Below, piece after piece: positions 8,142-17,453 of a DNA stretch of 64,000 bases; position 1 is the first letter of the stretch; each line of letters begins with the position of its first letter. Location of the stretch: contig NZ_CP047656.1 in the NCBI RefSeq assembly GCF_009906955.1, positions 4,277,001-4,341,000 on the forward strand. Direction: 5' to 3'. The stretch is from Paraglaciecola mesophila. GTDB taxonomy: Bacteria; Pseudomonadota; Gammaproteobacteria; Enterobacterales; Alteromonadaceae. The notes under the pieces are model-generated. The model saw only the letters and a list, made by a program, of their open reading frames with translations, was not told where the DNA came from and searched no databases. The translations under genes were made by a program, and so were the position numbers.

Positions 8142-9017
8142 ATGAAATTAGAAATTGAAAAAAGAAATATTGACGGCTTGAGCTATGAAGAATTCGTCAA
8201 CTCATATTTGCTCCCCGAGAAACCGATAGTTATCCGCGGCGTTAATACTTTTGATTCTGCAATGCTTACTCCTGAATATGTTGTTGAAAATTTCAGTGAT
8301 GAAAATAAAAGAGAAGCAGGGTGGTTCGACTCCGATTTAGTAGATGATGGACCGATCCGCATTCCTGATTTAGTCAAATCCTTGTTAGCTAGAGAAGATA
8401 TGTCTGTGCGAAAGTCTCCCATGCGTTTGTTTATGCAACCAGGGGGGCATGTGACATTACCTCACTACGATGGCAATAGTTTGCATGGACTTAATCAGCA
8501 AGTCATTGGCAAAAAGCGCTGGATACTGACTTCCCCTAATACACCTCTGCCTAATATTCCTTTCATGTTCGCCGGTTCTGTTGGTAAAGACTTTACTTAC
8601 GACCCTGACAAATATGATTTTTATGATTTTCATACTGAAAGTGGGGATTTACTATTTTTACCACGTTACTGGTATCACGAAGTACACTCGATTGCTCAGG
8701 TAAATTTGAATTTAAATTGGGTGATGACCCCAAGAACACCGAATGAATCTAGTATATTAGGGCGTAGAGAAGTAGAAATTGTTAAACTAAGAAATTCTAT
8801 GCCTATGATAAACAAGGCTTTCTTTCCTGATGAGTTTTCTAGTTACGGCGGTCAGGGCAAAGAACTGATAGACACTTATAGTAAAAATGTAGGCACATCT
8901 AGAATGTTAGGCCGGTTATTAAAAGAGCTGTGTGGTTACCCGCGATTACTCTTTCTAGCGACTCAGATAAAAAGTAGAGCAGACGACTTTTCTAAAAATA
9001 ATTTTAAAGTTAAATAG
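8142..9017 (+). CDS. Cupin_8/JmjC-type 2-oxoglutarate oxygenase-like protein
   Basis: The 291-residue protein resembles the JmjC/Cupin_8 oxygenases (factor-inhibiting-HIF type). The iron-binding HxD is seen in LPHYDGNSLHG near residue 108 and the distal His in WYHEVHS near 182, both framed by family context (GKKRWILTSP; GDLLFLPRYWYHEV). Relatives hydroxylate proteins, tRNA or natural products; the target is unknown. The upstream 8-bp repeat tract may alter its expression. The ribosome binding site is weak. Confidence 0.78.
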   Translation: MKLEIEKRNIDGLSYEEFVNSYLLPEKPIVIRGVNTFDSAMLTPEYVVENFSDENKREAGWFDSDLVDDGPIRIPDLVKSLLAREDMSVRKSPMRLFMQPGGHVTLPHYDGNSLHGLNQQVIGKKRWILTSPNTPLPNIPFMFAGSVGKDFTYDPDKYDFYDFHTESGDLLFLPRYWYHEVHSIAQVNLNLNWVMTPRTPNESSILGRREVEIVKLRNSMPMINKAFFPDEFSSYGGQGKELIDTYSKNVGTSRMLGRLLKELCGYPRLLFLATQIKSRADDFSKNNFKVK

Positions 9018-9093
9018 AATTGTTTAGTGGCTAGGTTAGTAGATCATATAACTGTGTGTAAAGCATGTTAGAAAAAGTAAATTCTTAGTGTAT

Positions 9094-9423
9094 TTACACC
9101 TTTTTCGACACCTTGTTATAGTCTTTTGCCCAGCTTTCGGGGAATTTTCCTTGTAGCACATATGAAAAGCTGATGAGTTCTGCGATAACATGGTAAAGCT
9201 CTTCAGGGATTTCTTGGCCTAAGTCGAGGCTTGCTAGAAATTCGCTTAAATAGGGGTCTTCATGAATCAATACGCCGCTTTGTTTTGCTAGCGCGATAAT
9301 CTCATCTGCCAATTCACCAAAGCCTTTCGCAACCACTTGCGGGGCATTTTTTTTATCACCTTCGTGATGTTTTAAGGCAACTGCACTTTTCGCCTTTTGA
9401 GCGTCTTTGTTATTATCTGTCAC
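9094..9423 (-). CDS. Orphan FlhB C-terminal-domain-like protein
   Basis: The 109-residue protein aligns by eye with the cytoplasmic C-terminal domain of FlhB/YscU, the export switch of flagellar and type III secretion systems. It begins (SAVALKHHEGDK) almost exactly where FlhB continues after its NPTH self-cleavage site, then shows APQVVAKGFGELADEII, HEDPYLSEFLASLDLGQEIP and PEELYHVIAELISFSY. The transmembrane part and the NPTH motif are absent, so it mimics the cleaved fragment alone. The start is GTG with AAGGA five bases upstream. It lies 33 bp after the fliK-like gene and should share its transcript. Confidence 0.85.
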   Translation of the reverse strand: MTDNNKDAQKAKSAVALKHHEGDKKNAPQVVAKGFGELADEIIALAKQSGVLIHEDPYLSEFLASLDLGQEIPEELYHVIAELISFSYVLQGKFPESWAKDYNKVSKKV

Positions 9424-9456
9424 ATTAATCCTTTTAAAATGGTTTCAAACTAAAGG

Positions 9457-12342
9457 CTATACTTGGGTTTGTAATAACTGATAAGGCCGTTGGCGAAGCG
9501 TGTCAGGAATTTTCCCTAACTGGCATTGGCTTTTTGTTATTTCTATACCTAATGCCGTTAATCGTTTATTAAACAGAGGTAAGTAATTCATCACTTGATG
9601 TTTGGTTTGCTCATTTGACGTGTAAAAGTCTAGCTCTAGCGTACCTTGGCGCAACTTGGCTTTGGTCAATAACTCGCCTAACTCTCCAGCAGTTAGCTTC
9701 ATAGTGAGGTGCCAAATTTTGTTGCTTGCACCTCCCTCATTCTGCTCATCCTTTCTCGAGTCATTTTCACGTTTAACCAATAATTCGATGTCTTGCAATT
9801 TATTGCCAAAAGCGGAGGGCAGGGTGTAATAGAAGCTGTCTTGCCCTTGCAGAAGTTGTTCAGCGTTACTGATTTTGCTGCTTTGGTGCCCCGCAAAAAA
9901 ACGACTGATTTCGCGCAAAATTTGATGCTTTTGTTCTAACTGTGCAAATTCATTCAACCCTTTAGGGCTGACTGAGGCACTGGAATGTGGTTTACCAGCA
10001 GAGCTGAGTGGGTCGGAGCTTAGCAGAGCATTAAGCCCTTGAGACAACTTTTCACCTTGTTGAGGTTGATTACGCGCGAAGCGAGAAGCCAGTGATATTT
10101 GAATCAAGGTTACTAAACCGCTTAGCATTCCTTGCCCTGGCACAGGGCTAATAATTTGGGTAGCACTTAAGCTTAATGCTTGGTTGGTCAACAACTGACG
10201 TATTTGGCCGGCGTCTTGTTCTTTGCCTTGCGGTACGTTTTGTTTTATTTGCTCTAACACTTGCTCTTTAATATTTTTAATGGCTGGCTCTTCAATAAAT
10301 TGGGTATCATTAAGGGCGCTTGCCAATCTGTTTAATGACTCACTAGGCTGCTCTGCTCTGGCTTGTACAACCCGCAATAACGTGTGTAACACCTCTATGG
10401 CTTGAGATTTTACTTTTGCTGTCATTTCGGGAGCAGCGATATTGACTGTGTCTCGACGATCTAATTTATCTAGCTGTGATGTCTTTACAGGGTCAGCTTG
10501 ATCAACTGAGGTACCCACCTTAGCGTTTTGATTTGACGATAGATTTAGCGATGAATTCGGTCCATCAGCTTTTACTGACACCTCAGGTGTGCTCCCTCTA
10601 TTTGCCATTACATTTGTGCTTTTTACATCTGAAGCTCTCTCACCACCAAGCGCATGAATGATTTTACTTATACCTTGGCGCACCGTGGCAACTGCGGAAA
10701 CGCCGTTTTTCGGTACTAAATCTTTAGGTGTGGGTGTATCAATTACCTGATTACTCACGTGATTTTCTTTCGCTAAGGCATTGTTTGCCGAGTTTGTCAT
10801 ACTCATCAATGCTTTTAGCATTTTGGGATCAACAGTAATATTTAAGGTTTTAATAAGCGCTAATACATTACTGATATTCTGCTGCGTTACTTTTAATTGC
10901 ACTGGCGGGAATGACGTTGTTAGCGCATCCATATTTTGTATGTTTGCACTGCCGTCTTTATTGATCGTTAAAGACATTTTAGTTGGCGGGAGGTTCTGTA
11001 AGGTTTCAAGCAATCCAGTATTATTTGAAGCTTTTTGTGGCGAATGTGGCTGAGTTGACGCAATGCTAGGGGCGCGAGTGGCTGTGTCGAAATCGGGGGC
11101 AGTTTTAAGCGCCTGACTTAATACCTTACTATCTATCCTTATGTTGGTAGCAGGCGAAGTCAGCGCAGTCTGAGTTGAGGCGCGCTGGTTAAGCGATACT
11201 GAGGAACTCGACGCACCATTTATCAGCAATTGTTTTAAAACAGGGGCAATGTGCTCGTTTGTCGCCTTGCCTACGATATTTTGAGGGTGAATATACTGAT
11301 GACTCAGTAACACCTGCCAGCGGCCTCCTATAGGCTTTAATTGCACAGTAACAGTATCGTGACTTTTAAACCTTGTGGGGGTACTTGAAGAAACGGCTAC
11401 GCTGAGATTTTGCTGATTTTTTAGAACGCTAAAATCTAACGTTAGCGTTTGGCCCGACTGAGCGACAACCTGTGCCTGAGTCGTTAGGAGTGACGGCGGT
11501 ATACGTGCTGCTTGAAATTGACTCGGCGGTAAGCGCAAAAGCCTATCTAATTGCTGACTTGTTATTGTTCGATTGAGTTCGCTAATGTCGTTGTTTGCAG
11601 GTTGAGCCTTAGTAAACTCCAGAACAGGTGTGATTGATAACTGATTTTGATTAATCTGAGATTTATGAGCCTGAAATTGGGAATGGTTGTTGGTCGTGCT
11701 ATTCGACGCTAGCACATGACTCCCGACCGCTATGCGCGGCTCAGCCGCACTTTGCGTTGGGCTTAATTTTGAAGTTTGTGTCGTCGGGGTTGGCGACTGA
11801 GATTGCAATGCTGTTATTGCTTGCGTCAGTTGGTCATTTGTCTTTACGGTATTCGCAGCGTTATTTGTACTATTCTGGATTAGGCTCTGAGATTGTATCG
11901 ACGTTGACCCAGATGCAGGCGTTGAACTCGATGACGCGTTTGCTTTCGTGGCAGACGAAGTCGCAGTTGAATTTGATGTCGGAGCAGATTGTGTCGCTGC
12001 GGTGGTAGAGGCGGTGACACTCGGGGCTGCGCTTAACGTTACCTGTGCACGAGCATTGGCGTTACCCGTGCTCGCGCCCCCAGAACCACTCGTCACTGTG
12101 ACGTTATAGCGCTGTTTAGGGTCTATTTGTCCGTTAATGTCTGGCGATGCTAGGGTAACCGATTGCCCTTGATTTGGACTGTGAACAATGACCTGCGTCG
12201 GAGAAACCTGCTTAATTATCACATCGGGCGCCGATTGCTTAGCATTTTTAACTGCATCAGTTTGCTGCACTTGTGGCGCAACGTGGGCAGATTGTTTTGA
12301 GGGTATAGCAGGGCTGTCAGACATATCTTTGTTATCGGCCAC
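9457..12342 (-). CDS. FliK-like protein with flagellar hook-length control C-terminal domain
   Basis: The 961-residue protein has a long low-complexity Ser/Thr/Gln/Ala-rich N-terminal region (roughly residues 1-250), a variable middle and a C-terminal FliK/Flg_hook-like domain. The latter is seen near residues 870-960 in WHLTMKLTAGELGELLTKA, LRQGTLELDFYTSNEQT and LPLFNKRLTALGIEI. In true FliK this domain touches the FlhB C-domain to switch export specificity. Pairing with the FlhB-C-like gene just downstream supports a functional pair, but no other flagellar gene is nearby. The start is GTG at 12342 or, equally possible, ATG at 12324. It is divergent from ccmA. Confidence 0.78.
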   Translation of the reverse strand: MADNKDMSDSPAIPSKQSAHVAPQVQQTDAVKNAKQSAPDVIIKQVSPTQVIVHSPNQGQSVTLASPDINGQIDPKQRYNVTVTSGSGGASTGNANARAQVTLSAAPSVTASTTAATQSAPTSNSTATSSATKANASSSSTPASGSTSIQSQSLIQNSTNNAANTVKTNDQLTQAITALQSQSPTPTTQTSKLSPTQSAAEPRIAVGSHVLASNSTTNNHSQFQAHKSQINQNQLSITPVLEFTKAQPANNDISELNRTITSQQLDRLLRLPPSQFQAARIPPSLLTTQAQVVAQSGQTLTLDFSVLKNQQNLSVAVSSSTPTRFKSHDTVTVQLKPIGGRWQVLLSHQYIHPQNIVGKATNEHIAPVLKQLLINGASSSSVSLNQRASTQTALTSPATNIRIDSKVLSQALKTAPDFDTATRAPSIASTQPHSPQKASNNTGLLETLQNLPPTKMSLTINKDGSANIQNMDALTTSFPPVQLKVTQQNISNVLALIKTLNITVDPKMLKALMSMTNSANNALAKENHVSNQVIDTPTPKDLVPKNGVSAVATVRQGISKIIHALGGERASDVKSTNVMANRGSTPEVSVKADGPNSSLNLSSNQNAKVGTSVDQADPVKTSQLDKLDRRDTVNIAAPEMTAKVKSQAIEVLHTLLRVVQARAEQPSESLNRLASALNDTQFIEEPAIKNIKEQVLEQIKQNVPQGKEQDAGQIRQLLTNQALSLSATQIISPVPGQGMLSGLVTLIQISLASRFARNQPQQGEKLSQGLNALLSSDPLSSAGKPHSSASVSPKGLNEFAQLEQKHQILREISRFFAGHQSSKISNAEQLLQGQDSFYYTLPSAFGNKLQDIELLVKRENDSRKDEQNEGGASNKIWHLTMKLTAGELGELLTKAKLRQGTLELDFYTSNEQTKHQVMNYLPLFNKRLTALGIEITKSQCQLGKIPDTLRQRPYQLLQTQV

Positions 12343-12622
12343 GAGCGAATAATATTAATTTAAATGTAGCATGCAAGTAAGCTAAGACGGAAATCATTCA
12401 GGCCTGAATAACTGACTGCCACCATGCGTAACCGTGGAAAATATCAAGGCGTTTAGCTTAATTGAATCAAGTTAGATAATAATTTTATTCACGTCATTCT
12501 TTAGGCCTAGGTAAATGCATCTTTAGTACATGAATTGATACGACTTATTTGTTTTTCTGAGTATTCCAGATTGCCGTGCTGTGATATTATCGCCGCGTTT
12601 TTTTGTCAACTCAGAGAGCATT

Positions 12623-13252
12623 TTGCCGTTACTTTGTGCCCATCAATTATCCGTTTCCAAGCGCGATAGACTGCTATTTAATGAGATCAGTTTCTCTGTG
12701 GCGGCAGGTGAGTTGATGTATGTAAAAGGCCCAAATGGTGCAGGTAAAACAAGTTTACTCAGAGTGCTCACAGGGCTCGTCAGTCCTGATGAGGGAGCCG
12801 TATTGTTTGAAGAGCAAAATATAGTAAATTGCCGAGAGCAATATCACCAACAATTGCTTTATTTTGGTCATGCACTAGGTGTGAATCGCAGCCTTAACGC
12901 CTTAGAAAATTTGCGTTATTGGTGTGCTCAGCACGGCGTCCAGCATACTGATGCAGAAATTTATGAGGTTTTAGGTTTGCTCGGGTTGGTTGGCCTTGAA
13001 GACGTAACCGTAAGTCATCTTTCAGCTGGCCAACAAAGACGGGTTGCCCTTGCTCGATTTTGGTTACAAACCTCAGCGAGCGTGTGGATTTTAGATGAAC
13101 CCTTTACCGCATTGGACGTACAAGGAATAGCATTGCTTAACAACCGAATTGTTGCCCATTTGCAGCAAGGTGGTTGTGTGGTGATGACATCACATCAGGC
13201 ACTGGACGTAGATTATCCGACCCAAGAGCTGCAGTTGGAGTATCGCATATGA
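12623..13252 (+). CDS. ccmA: Cytochrome c biogenesis haem-exporter ATPase CcmA
   Basis: CcmA is the ATPase of the CcmABC(D) complex that releases holo-CcmE for haem delivery to periplasmic c-type cytochromes. The ABC motifs are complete: Walker A GPNGAGKTSL, signature LSAGQQRRVALAR and Walker B VWILDEP. The TTG at 12623 follows GAGAG and gives about 209 residues, close to the usual length; a GTG at 12581 would add 14 residues without a ribosome binding site. The stop overlaps the ccmB start (ATGA), so translation is probably coupled. It is first in a nine-gene ccm operon. Confidence 0.93.
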   Translation: MPLLCAHQLSVSKRDRLLFNEISFSVAAGELMYVKGPNGAGKTSLLRVLTGLVSPDEGAVLFEEQNIVNCREQYHQQLLYFGHALGVNRSLNALENLRYWCAQHGVQHTDAEIYEVLGLLGLVGLEDVTVSHLSAGQQRRVALARFWLQTSASVWILDEPFTALDVQGIALLNNRIVAHLQQGGCVVMTSHQALDVDYPTQELQLEYRI

Positions 13253-13917
13253 GCATGGCTTTAAAAGCGGTTTTCAAACGGGATTTGGCTTTGGCTTATC
13301 GTCAACGCTCAGAGCTGATGCAACCAATGATGTTTTTTATTTTGGTGATCAGTTTATTTCCATTAGCAATTGGGCCAAATCCAGACACTTTGCAAAAAGT
13401 CGGTCCTGGTGTGATTTGGGTAGCGGCTATTTTATCATCTTTACTCGGCATGGAGCGCTTGTTTAAAGACGACTACAACGATGGCTCTTTGGAGCAGATA
13501 ATGCTGTCAGCTACGCCTCTTCCGCTAGTTGTGTTGGTAAAGGTGTTGGCCCACTGGTTGACGAGTATAGTGCCTTTATTGTTGCTGTCCCCGCTGCTAG
13601 CACTTTTTCTGAATTTAACCGAACCCATGTATTGGGCACTATTGAGCACACTTTTATTGGGCACTCCTCTATTAAGTATAGTGGGGGCGATTGCCGTTGG
13701 CTTAACGCTTGGTTTGAACCGAGGGGGGGTGTTACTTGCACTACTTTTGTTGCCTGTGTTTATTCCTTTGCTCATTTTTGCCACGGCCGCTGTTGAAGCG
13801 GCATCGTTACAATTACCCTACAGCGCACAATTAGCCATTATTGGTGCGATGTTATTAATCTCTTTAGCGGTGGCGCCTTTTGCCATCGCTTACGCATTAC
13901 GAGTGAGTCAGAACTAA
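13249..13917 (+). CDS. ccmB: Haem exporter membrane protein CcmB
   Basis: CcmB is the membrane partner of CcmA. The 222-residue protein has six hydrophobic segments and the family opening KAVFKRDLALAYRQRSELMQP and GVIWVAAILSSLLGMERLFKDD. The ATG at 13249 overlaps the ccmA stop by four bases and is preferred over an upstream in-frame start inside ccmA. The stop overlaps the ccmC start by one base. Confidence 0.95.
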   Translation: MSMALKAVFKRDLALAYRQRSELMQPMMFFILVISLFPLAIGPNPDTLQKVGPGVIWVAAILSSLLGMERLFKDDYNDGSLEQIMLSATPLPLVVLVKVLAHWLTSIVPLLLLSPLLALFLNLTEPMYWALLSTLLLGTPLLSIVGAIAVGLTLGLNRGGVLLALLLLPVFIPLLIFATAAVEAASLQLPYSAQLAIIGAMLLISLAVAPFAIAYALRVSQN

Positions 13918-14663
13918 TGTGGAAATGGTTACATCCTTACGCGAAAACGCAAAACGCTTACCAGCTTTGTGAGCGTTTACTTCCTTGGTTTGTAGTATCG
14001 GCCTTAATCTCATTTTCCTTGGGTATGGTTTGGGGCTTGTTGTTTGCCCCGTCTGATTATCAACAAGGGGATTCGTTTCGCATTATCTACATTCATGTTC
14101 CCAGCGCCATCTTATCGATGGGGGCATACAGTGCCATGGCAATTGCAGCGTTTATCGGGTTAGTGTGGCAAGTAAGAACTGCTTTTATGGCCATGATTGC
14201 GTTAGCGCCCATAGGTGCGGTTGTTACTTTTATTGCGTTATTTACCGGTGCTGCCTGGGGCAAACCTATGTGGGGTACTTGGTGGGTGTGGGATGCACGA
14301 TTAACATCTGAACTTATTTTATTGTTTTTGTACTTAGGAGTTATTTCCTTGTATGCCTCATTTGAAGATAAGCAACAAGCGGGAAAAGCCGCTGGTGTGA
14401 TGGCAATTGTCGGTGTGGTGAACTTGCCTATCATCCATTTTTCTGTGGAATGGTGGAATACCCTGCACCAAGGGGCAAGCATTACCAAATTTGATAAGCC
14501 CTCAGTTGCCCCTGACATGCTTTGGCCGTTACTGATCAGCATTCTGGGTTTGGCACTGGTCATGGGGGCGATATTCATTCGACGCTTACAGAACGAAATT
14601 TTGCGCCGCGAGTTACATCGACCTTGGGTTCAAGCGTTAGTCGCCGAAACAAAGGGGAATTAA
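13917..14663 (+). CDS. ccmC: Haem-handling membrane protein CcmC
   Basis: CcmC loads haem onto CcmE at the periplasmic face. The 248-residue protein shows six membrane segments and the tryptophan-rich haem-binding WWD motif (WGTWWVWDARLTSE, near residue 120). The flanking His residues that ligate haem lie in YIHVPSAI (near 60) and IIHFSVEWWNTLHQG (near 180). It overlaps ccmB by one base (TAATG). Confidence 0.97.
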   Translation: MWKWLHPYAKTQNAYQLCERLLPWFVVSALISFSLGMVWGLLFAPSDYQQGDSFRIIYIHVPSAILSMGAYSAMAIAAFIGLVWQVRTAFMAMIALAPIGAVVTFIALFTGAAWGKPMWGTWWVWDARLTSELILLFLYLGVISLYASFEDKQQAGKAAGVMAIVGVVNLPIIHFSVEWWNTLHQGASITKFDKPSVAPDMLWPLLISILGLALVMGAIFIRRLQNEILRRELHRPWVQALVAETKGN

Positions 14664-14666
14664 AAT

Positions 14667-14930
14667 ATGCAGTTTGAAAGTTTCAGTGCATTTTTAGATA
14701 TGGGTGGTTACGGGTTTTACGTGTGGTTGTCGTTTGGGGTGAGCTTATTAGCGCTAGGCGTACTTGCGTTCGATACGCTGCGTCAGAAAAAAGTGTTGTT
14801 TAGCGCCGTCGAAAAAGAGCAAGCACGAAAAGTACGTATTAAAGCTGCAAAAGCGTCAGCAACCAATCAAGTAAACTCGAGTTATTCTGAGACACAAGCG
14901 TCGCCACGAAAAGAGGAAGTGAAACAATGA
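14667..14930 (+). CDS. ccmD: Haem exporter subunit CcmD
   Basis: CcmD is a small single-span protein that stabilises CcmC-CcmE in the CcmABCD complex. The 87-residue protein opens with the typical FLDMGGYGFYVWLSFG segment leading into one membrane helix (residues 10-35), then a basic cytoplasmic tail. The tail is somewhat longer than in many CcmD proteins. Its stop overlaps ccmE by four bases. Confidence 0.92.
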   Translation: MQFESFSAFLDMGGYGFYVWLSFGVSLLALGVLAFDTLRQKKVLFSAVEKEQARKVRIKAAKASATNQVNSSYSETQASPRKEEVKQ

Positions 14931-15421
14931 ATCCTAGACGTCAAAAACGCCTGCTAGTGATTTCTACTATCGTATTGGTTATCGGTGCGGCAATCGGTTT
15001 AATGCTATATGCGTTGAGTCAAAATATTGATCTGTTTTACACGCCTTCAGAAGTGATTGATGGCAAACAAATAGGCCAAGTAAAAGAAATTCCGCAGGTG
15101 GGCCAACGCTTGCGTATCGGTGGCATGGTGGTACCCGGCTCTGTAAAGCGTGACAATGACAGCTTAGCTGTCAGTTTTGATTTGGTGGATACGGGGCCCC
15201 TGGTGACCGTCAGTTATCAAGGGCTACTGCCTGACTTATTTCGTGAAGGGCAGGGCATTGTAGCCACAGGCGTATTGACGGCTGAAAATCATATTGAAGC
15301 GCACGAGGTACTGGCAAAACACGATGAAGAATACATGCCGCCAGAGTTGGCTGAAAAAATGAAAGGCATCAAGCACGTAAAGCCTGAGCAAGCATACTCA
15401 ACGTCAAAAGTGGGCGGTTAA
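14927..15421 (+). CDS. ccmE: Haem chaperone CcmE
   Basis: CcmE carries haem covalently through the periplasm to CcmF/CcmH. The 164-residue protein has an N-terminal anchor (LLVISTIVLVIGAAIGLMLY), an OB-fold and the haem-attachment motif LAKHDEEYMPPEL, where the His near residue 129 binds haem and the Tyr four residues on is the axial ligand. All key residues are present. It overlaps ccmD by four bases and ends one base before ccmF. Confidence 0.97.
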   Translation: MNPRRQKRLLVISTIVLVIGAAIGLMLYALSQNIDLFYTPSEVIDGKQIGQVKEIPQVGQRLRIGGMVVPGSVKRDNDSLAVSFDLVDTGPLVTVSYQGLLPDLFREGQGIVATGVLTAENHIEAHEVLAKHDEEYMPPELAEKMKGIKHVKPEQAYSTSKVGG

Positions 15422-15422
15422 T

Positions 15423-17453
15423 ATGGTTGCTGAGTTAGGAAATATCTCTCTTGTTTTAGCATTGCTAATGGCTATTTTGTTGGCGGTTTACCCCCTGTGG
15501 GGCGCACACAATAACCATTTGAAGCTGATGCAAATGGCTAAACCTCTCGCCATTGGTATGTTCGTGTTTACGTTGTTTGCTTATATCTGTTTAACTTGGG
15601 CATTTGTACATGATGACTTTAGCCTAGCGTATGTGGCGAGCACGTCTAACAGTACCTTGCCGCTTGTTTATAAGTACACAGCGGTATGGGGCGGCCATGA
15701 AGGCTCGTTTTTACTCTGGGTAATGATCTTTTCTATTTGGACGGTGGCGGTTGCTTTGTTCAGTAAAGCAATAGAACTGAAAATGGTCGCCCGAGTGTTG
15801 TCGATTCTAGGTATGGTCGCCATCGGCTTTTACTTGTTTATGCTGCTTACCTCGAATCCATTTGATGTATTGCTGCCGTTTTACCCCGTTGACGGGCGTG
15901 ATTTAAACCCGCTGTTGCAAGACTTTGGCATGATCATTCACCCGCCTATGCTGTATATGGGCTATGTAGGTTTCTCCGTCGCGTTTGCCTTTGCATTGGC
16001 TGCGTTGATTTCTGGACAGCTTGACTCCACCTGGGCGCGTTGGTCTCGCCCATGGACGATTGCTGCGTGGTCGTTTTTAACTGTAGGGATCGCATTAGGC
16101 AGTTGGTGGGCGTATTACGAACTTGGTTGGGGCGGATGGTGGTTCTGGGATCCTGTTGAGAATGCCTCGTTTATGCCTTGGTTGGTTGGCACTGCATTGA
16201 TGCATAGCTTAGCGGTGACCGAAAAACGCAAAGTATTTAAATCGTGGACAGTATTACTGGCGATCGCAGCATTCTCACTGAGCTTACTTGGCACGTTTTT
16301 AGTGCGCTCAGGTATTTTGGTATCTGTGCATTCCTTTGCCAGTGATCCTAGTCGCGGGTTGTTTATTCTGGGCTTATTGGTAGTCGTAATTGGTGGTTCT
16401 TTATTGCTATTTGCATTACGCGCACCGCAGCTTAAAGGGGCTGGGCGTTACCAATTATTTTCACGAGAGGTGATGCTAGCAGGTAATAATGTGTTTTTAA
16501 GCGCAGCTTGTCTTGTGGTATTACTGGGTACGCTATTGCCCTTAGTGCACAAAGAGCTTGGCTTGGGCTCTATCTCCATTGGTGCTCCCTTTTTCAATCA
16601 AATGTTTAGTTATTTAATTGTGCCCTTTGTGCTGCTAATGGGCATTGGGCCTTTATCTCGTTGGAAAAACCAAGCACCGTCAGCGCTATATAAGCAATTG
16701 TTACTCGCCTTTGGACTGAGTTTAACAGCGGCCGTATTAGTCACAGCAAATTTCGAGCAAACGTCTTATATGGCAGCGCTGGGCATGGTGATGGGATTCT
16801 GGATTGTGGTGACAACCATCATGGAAATACACCAGCGCATTAATGCGGATAAAAAGCTGTCTCAGCAACCGATTTTTTCTGCACTGCGTAAGCTTACTCC
16901 CAGTCACTGGGGCATGGTAGTCGGCCATTTAGGCTTCGCTGTGAGTATTATGGGTATCACTTTGGTGAGTAACTACAACCAAGAAATGCATGTACGCATG
17001 GCCTATGGCGAAACAGTGCAACTGATGGGCTATGACTTTACCTTTAACGGGGTAAGCAATGTTAAAGGGCCAAACTACACAGGTTATCAAGCCCATGTAG
17101 TGGCAAAACAAGACGGAGAAATCGTCGCGAATTTGGAAGCTGAAAAACGGATTTATACCGTGCAGCGAAACGTGATGACCGAAGCTGGGATAGATTCGAA
17201 TATCCACCGTGATTTGTTTGTTGCCCTTGGCGAACAATTGGATGACGGCGACTGGGCATTACGTATTTACGTTAAACCATTTGTAAACTGGATTTGGGCC
17301 GGAGCCTTCATCATGGGCTTTGGCGGCATTTTGTCGATATCTGATAAGCGCTACCGCATGCAAGCGATGGCGAGCAAAAAGACGATGAAAAACAAAGCAA
17401 AAATGAACTCAGTAGAAGCGTCAGCTTCTCAAGATGCAGTGGAGTCTCGATAA
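15423..17453 (+). CDS. ccmF: Cytochrome c haem lyase subunit CcmF
   Basis: CcmF receives haem from CcmE and attaches it to apocytochrome c together with CcmH/CcmI. The 676-residue protein has about 14-15 membrane segments, the WWD motif (WGGWWFWDPVENASFMPWL near residue 240), and family motifs WGGHEGSFLLW (near 88) and SWWAYYELGWGGWW. A large periplasmic domain follows near residues 510-610. Length is normal. It overlaps ccmG by one base. Confidence 0.98.
   Translation: MVAELGNISLVLALLMAILLAVYPLWGAHNNHLKLMQMAKPLAIGMFVFTLFAYICLTWAFVHDDFSLAYVASTSNSTLPLVYKYTAVWGGHEGSFLLWVMIFSIWTVAVALFSKAIELKMVARVLSILGMVAIGFYLFMLLTSNPFDVLLPFYPVDGRDLNPLLQDFGMIIHPPMLYMGYVGFSVAFAFALAALISGQLDSTWARWSRPWTIAAWSFLTVGIALGSWWAYYELGWGGWWFWDPVENASFMPWLVGTALMHSLAVTEKRKVFKSWTVLLAIAAFSLSLLGTFLVRSGILVSVHSFASDPSRGLFILGLLVVVIGGSLLLFALRAPQLKGAGRYQLFSREVMLAGNNVFLSAACLVVLLGTLLPLVHKELGLGSISIGAPFFNQMFSYLIVPFVLLMGIGPLSRWKNQAPSALYKQLLLAFGLSLTAAVLVTANFEQTSYMAALGMVMGFWIVVTTIMEIHQRINADKKLSQQPIFSALRKLTPSHWGMVVGHLGFAVSIMGITLVSNYNQEMHVRMAYGETVQLMGYDFTFNGVSNVKGPNYTGYQAHVVAKQDGEIVANLEAEKRIYTVQRNVMTEAGIDSNIHRDLFVALGEQLDDGDWALRIYVKPFVNWIWAGAFIMGFGGILSISDKRYRMQAMASKKTMKNKAKMNSVEASASQDAVESR

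Noticed and set aside
9457..12342. Adhesin or mucin-like surface protein because of Ser/Thr/Gln-rich N-terminus
   Set aside because: There is no signal peptide, and the C-terminal FliK-type domain plus the FlhB-C-like neighbour give a better explanation.
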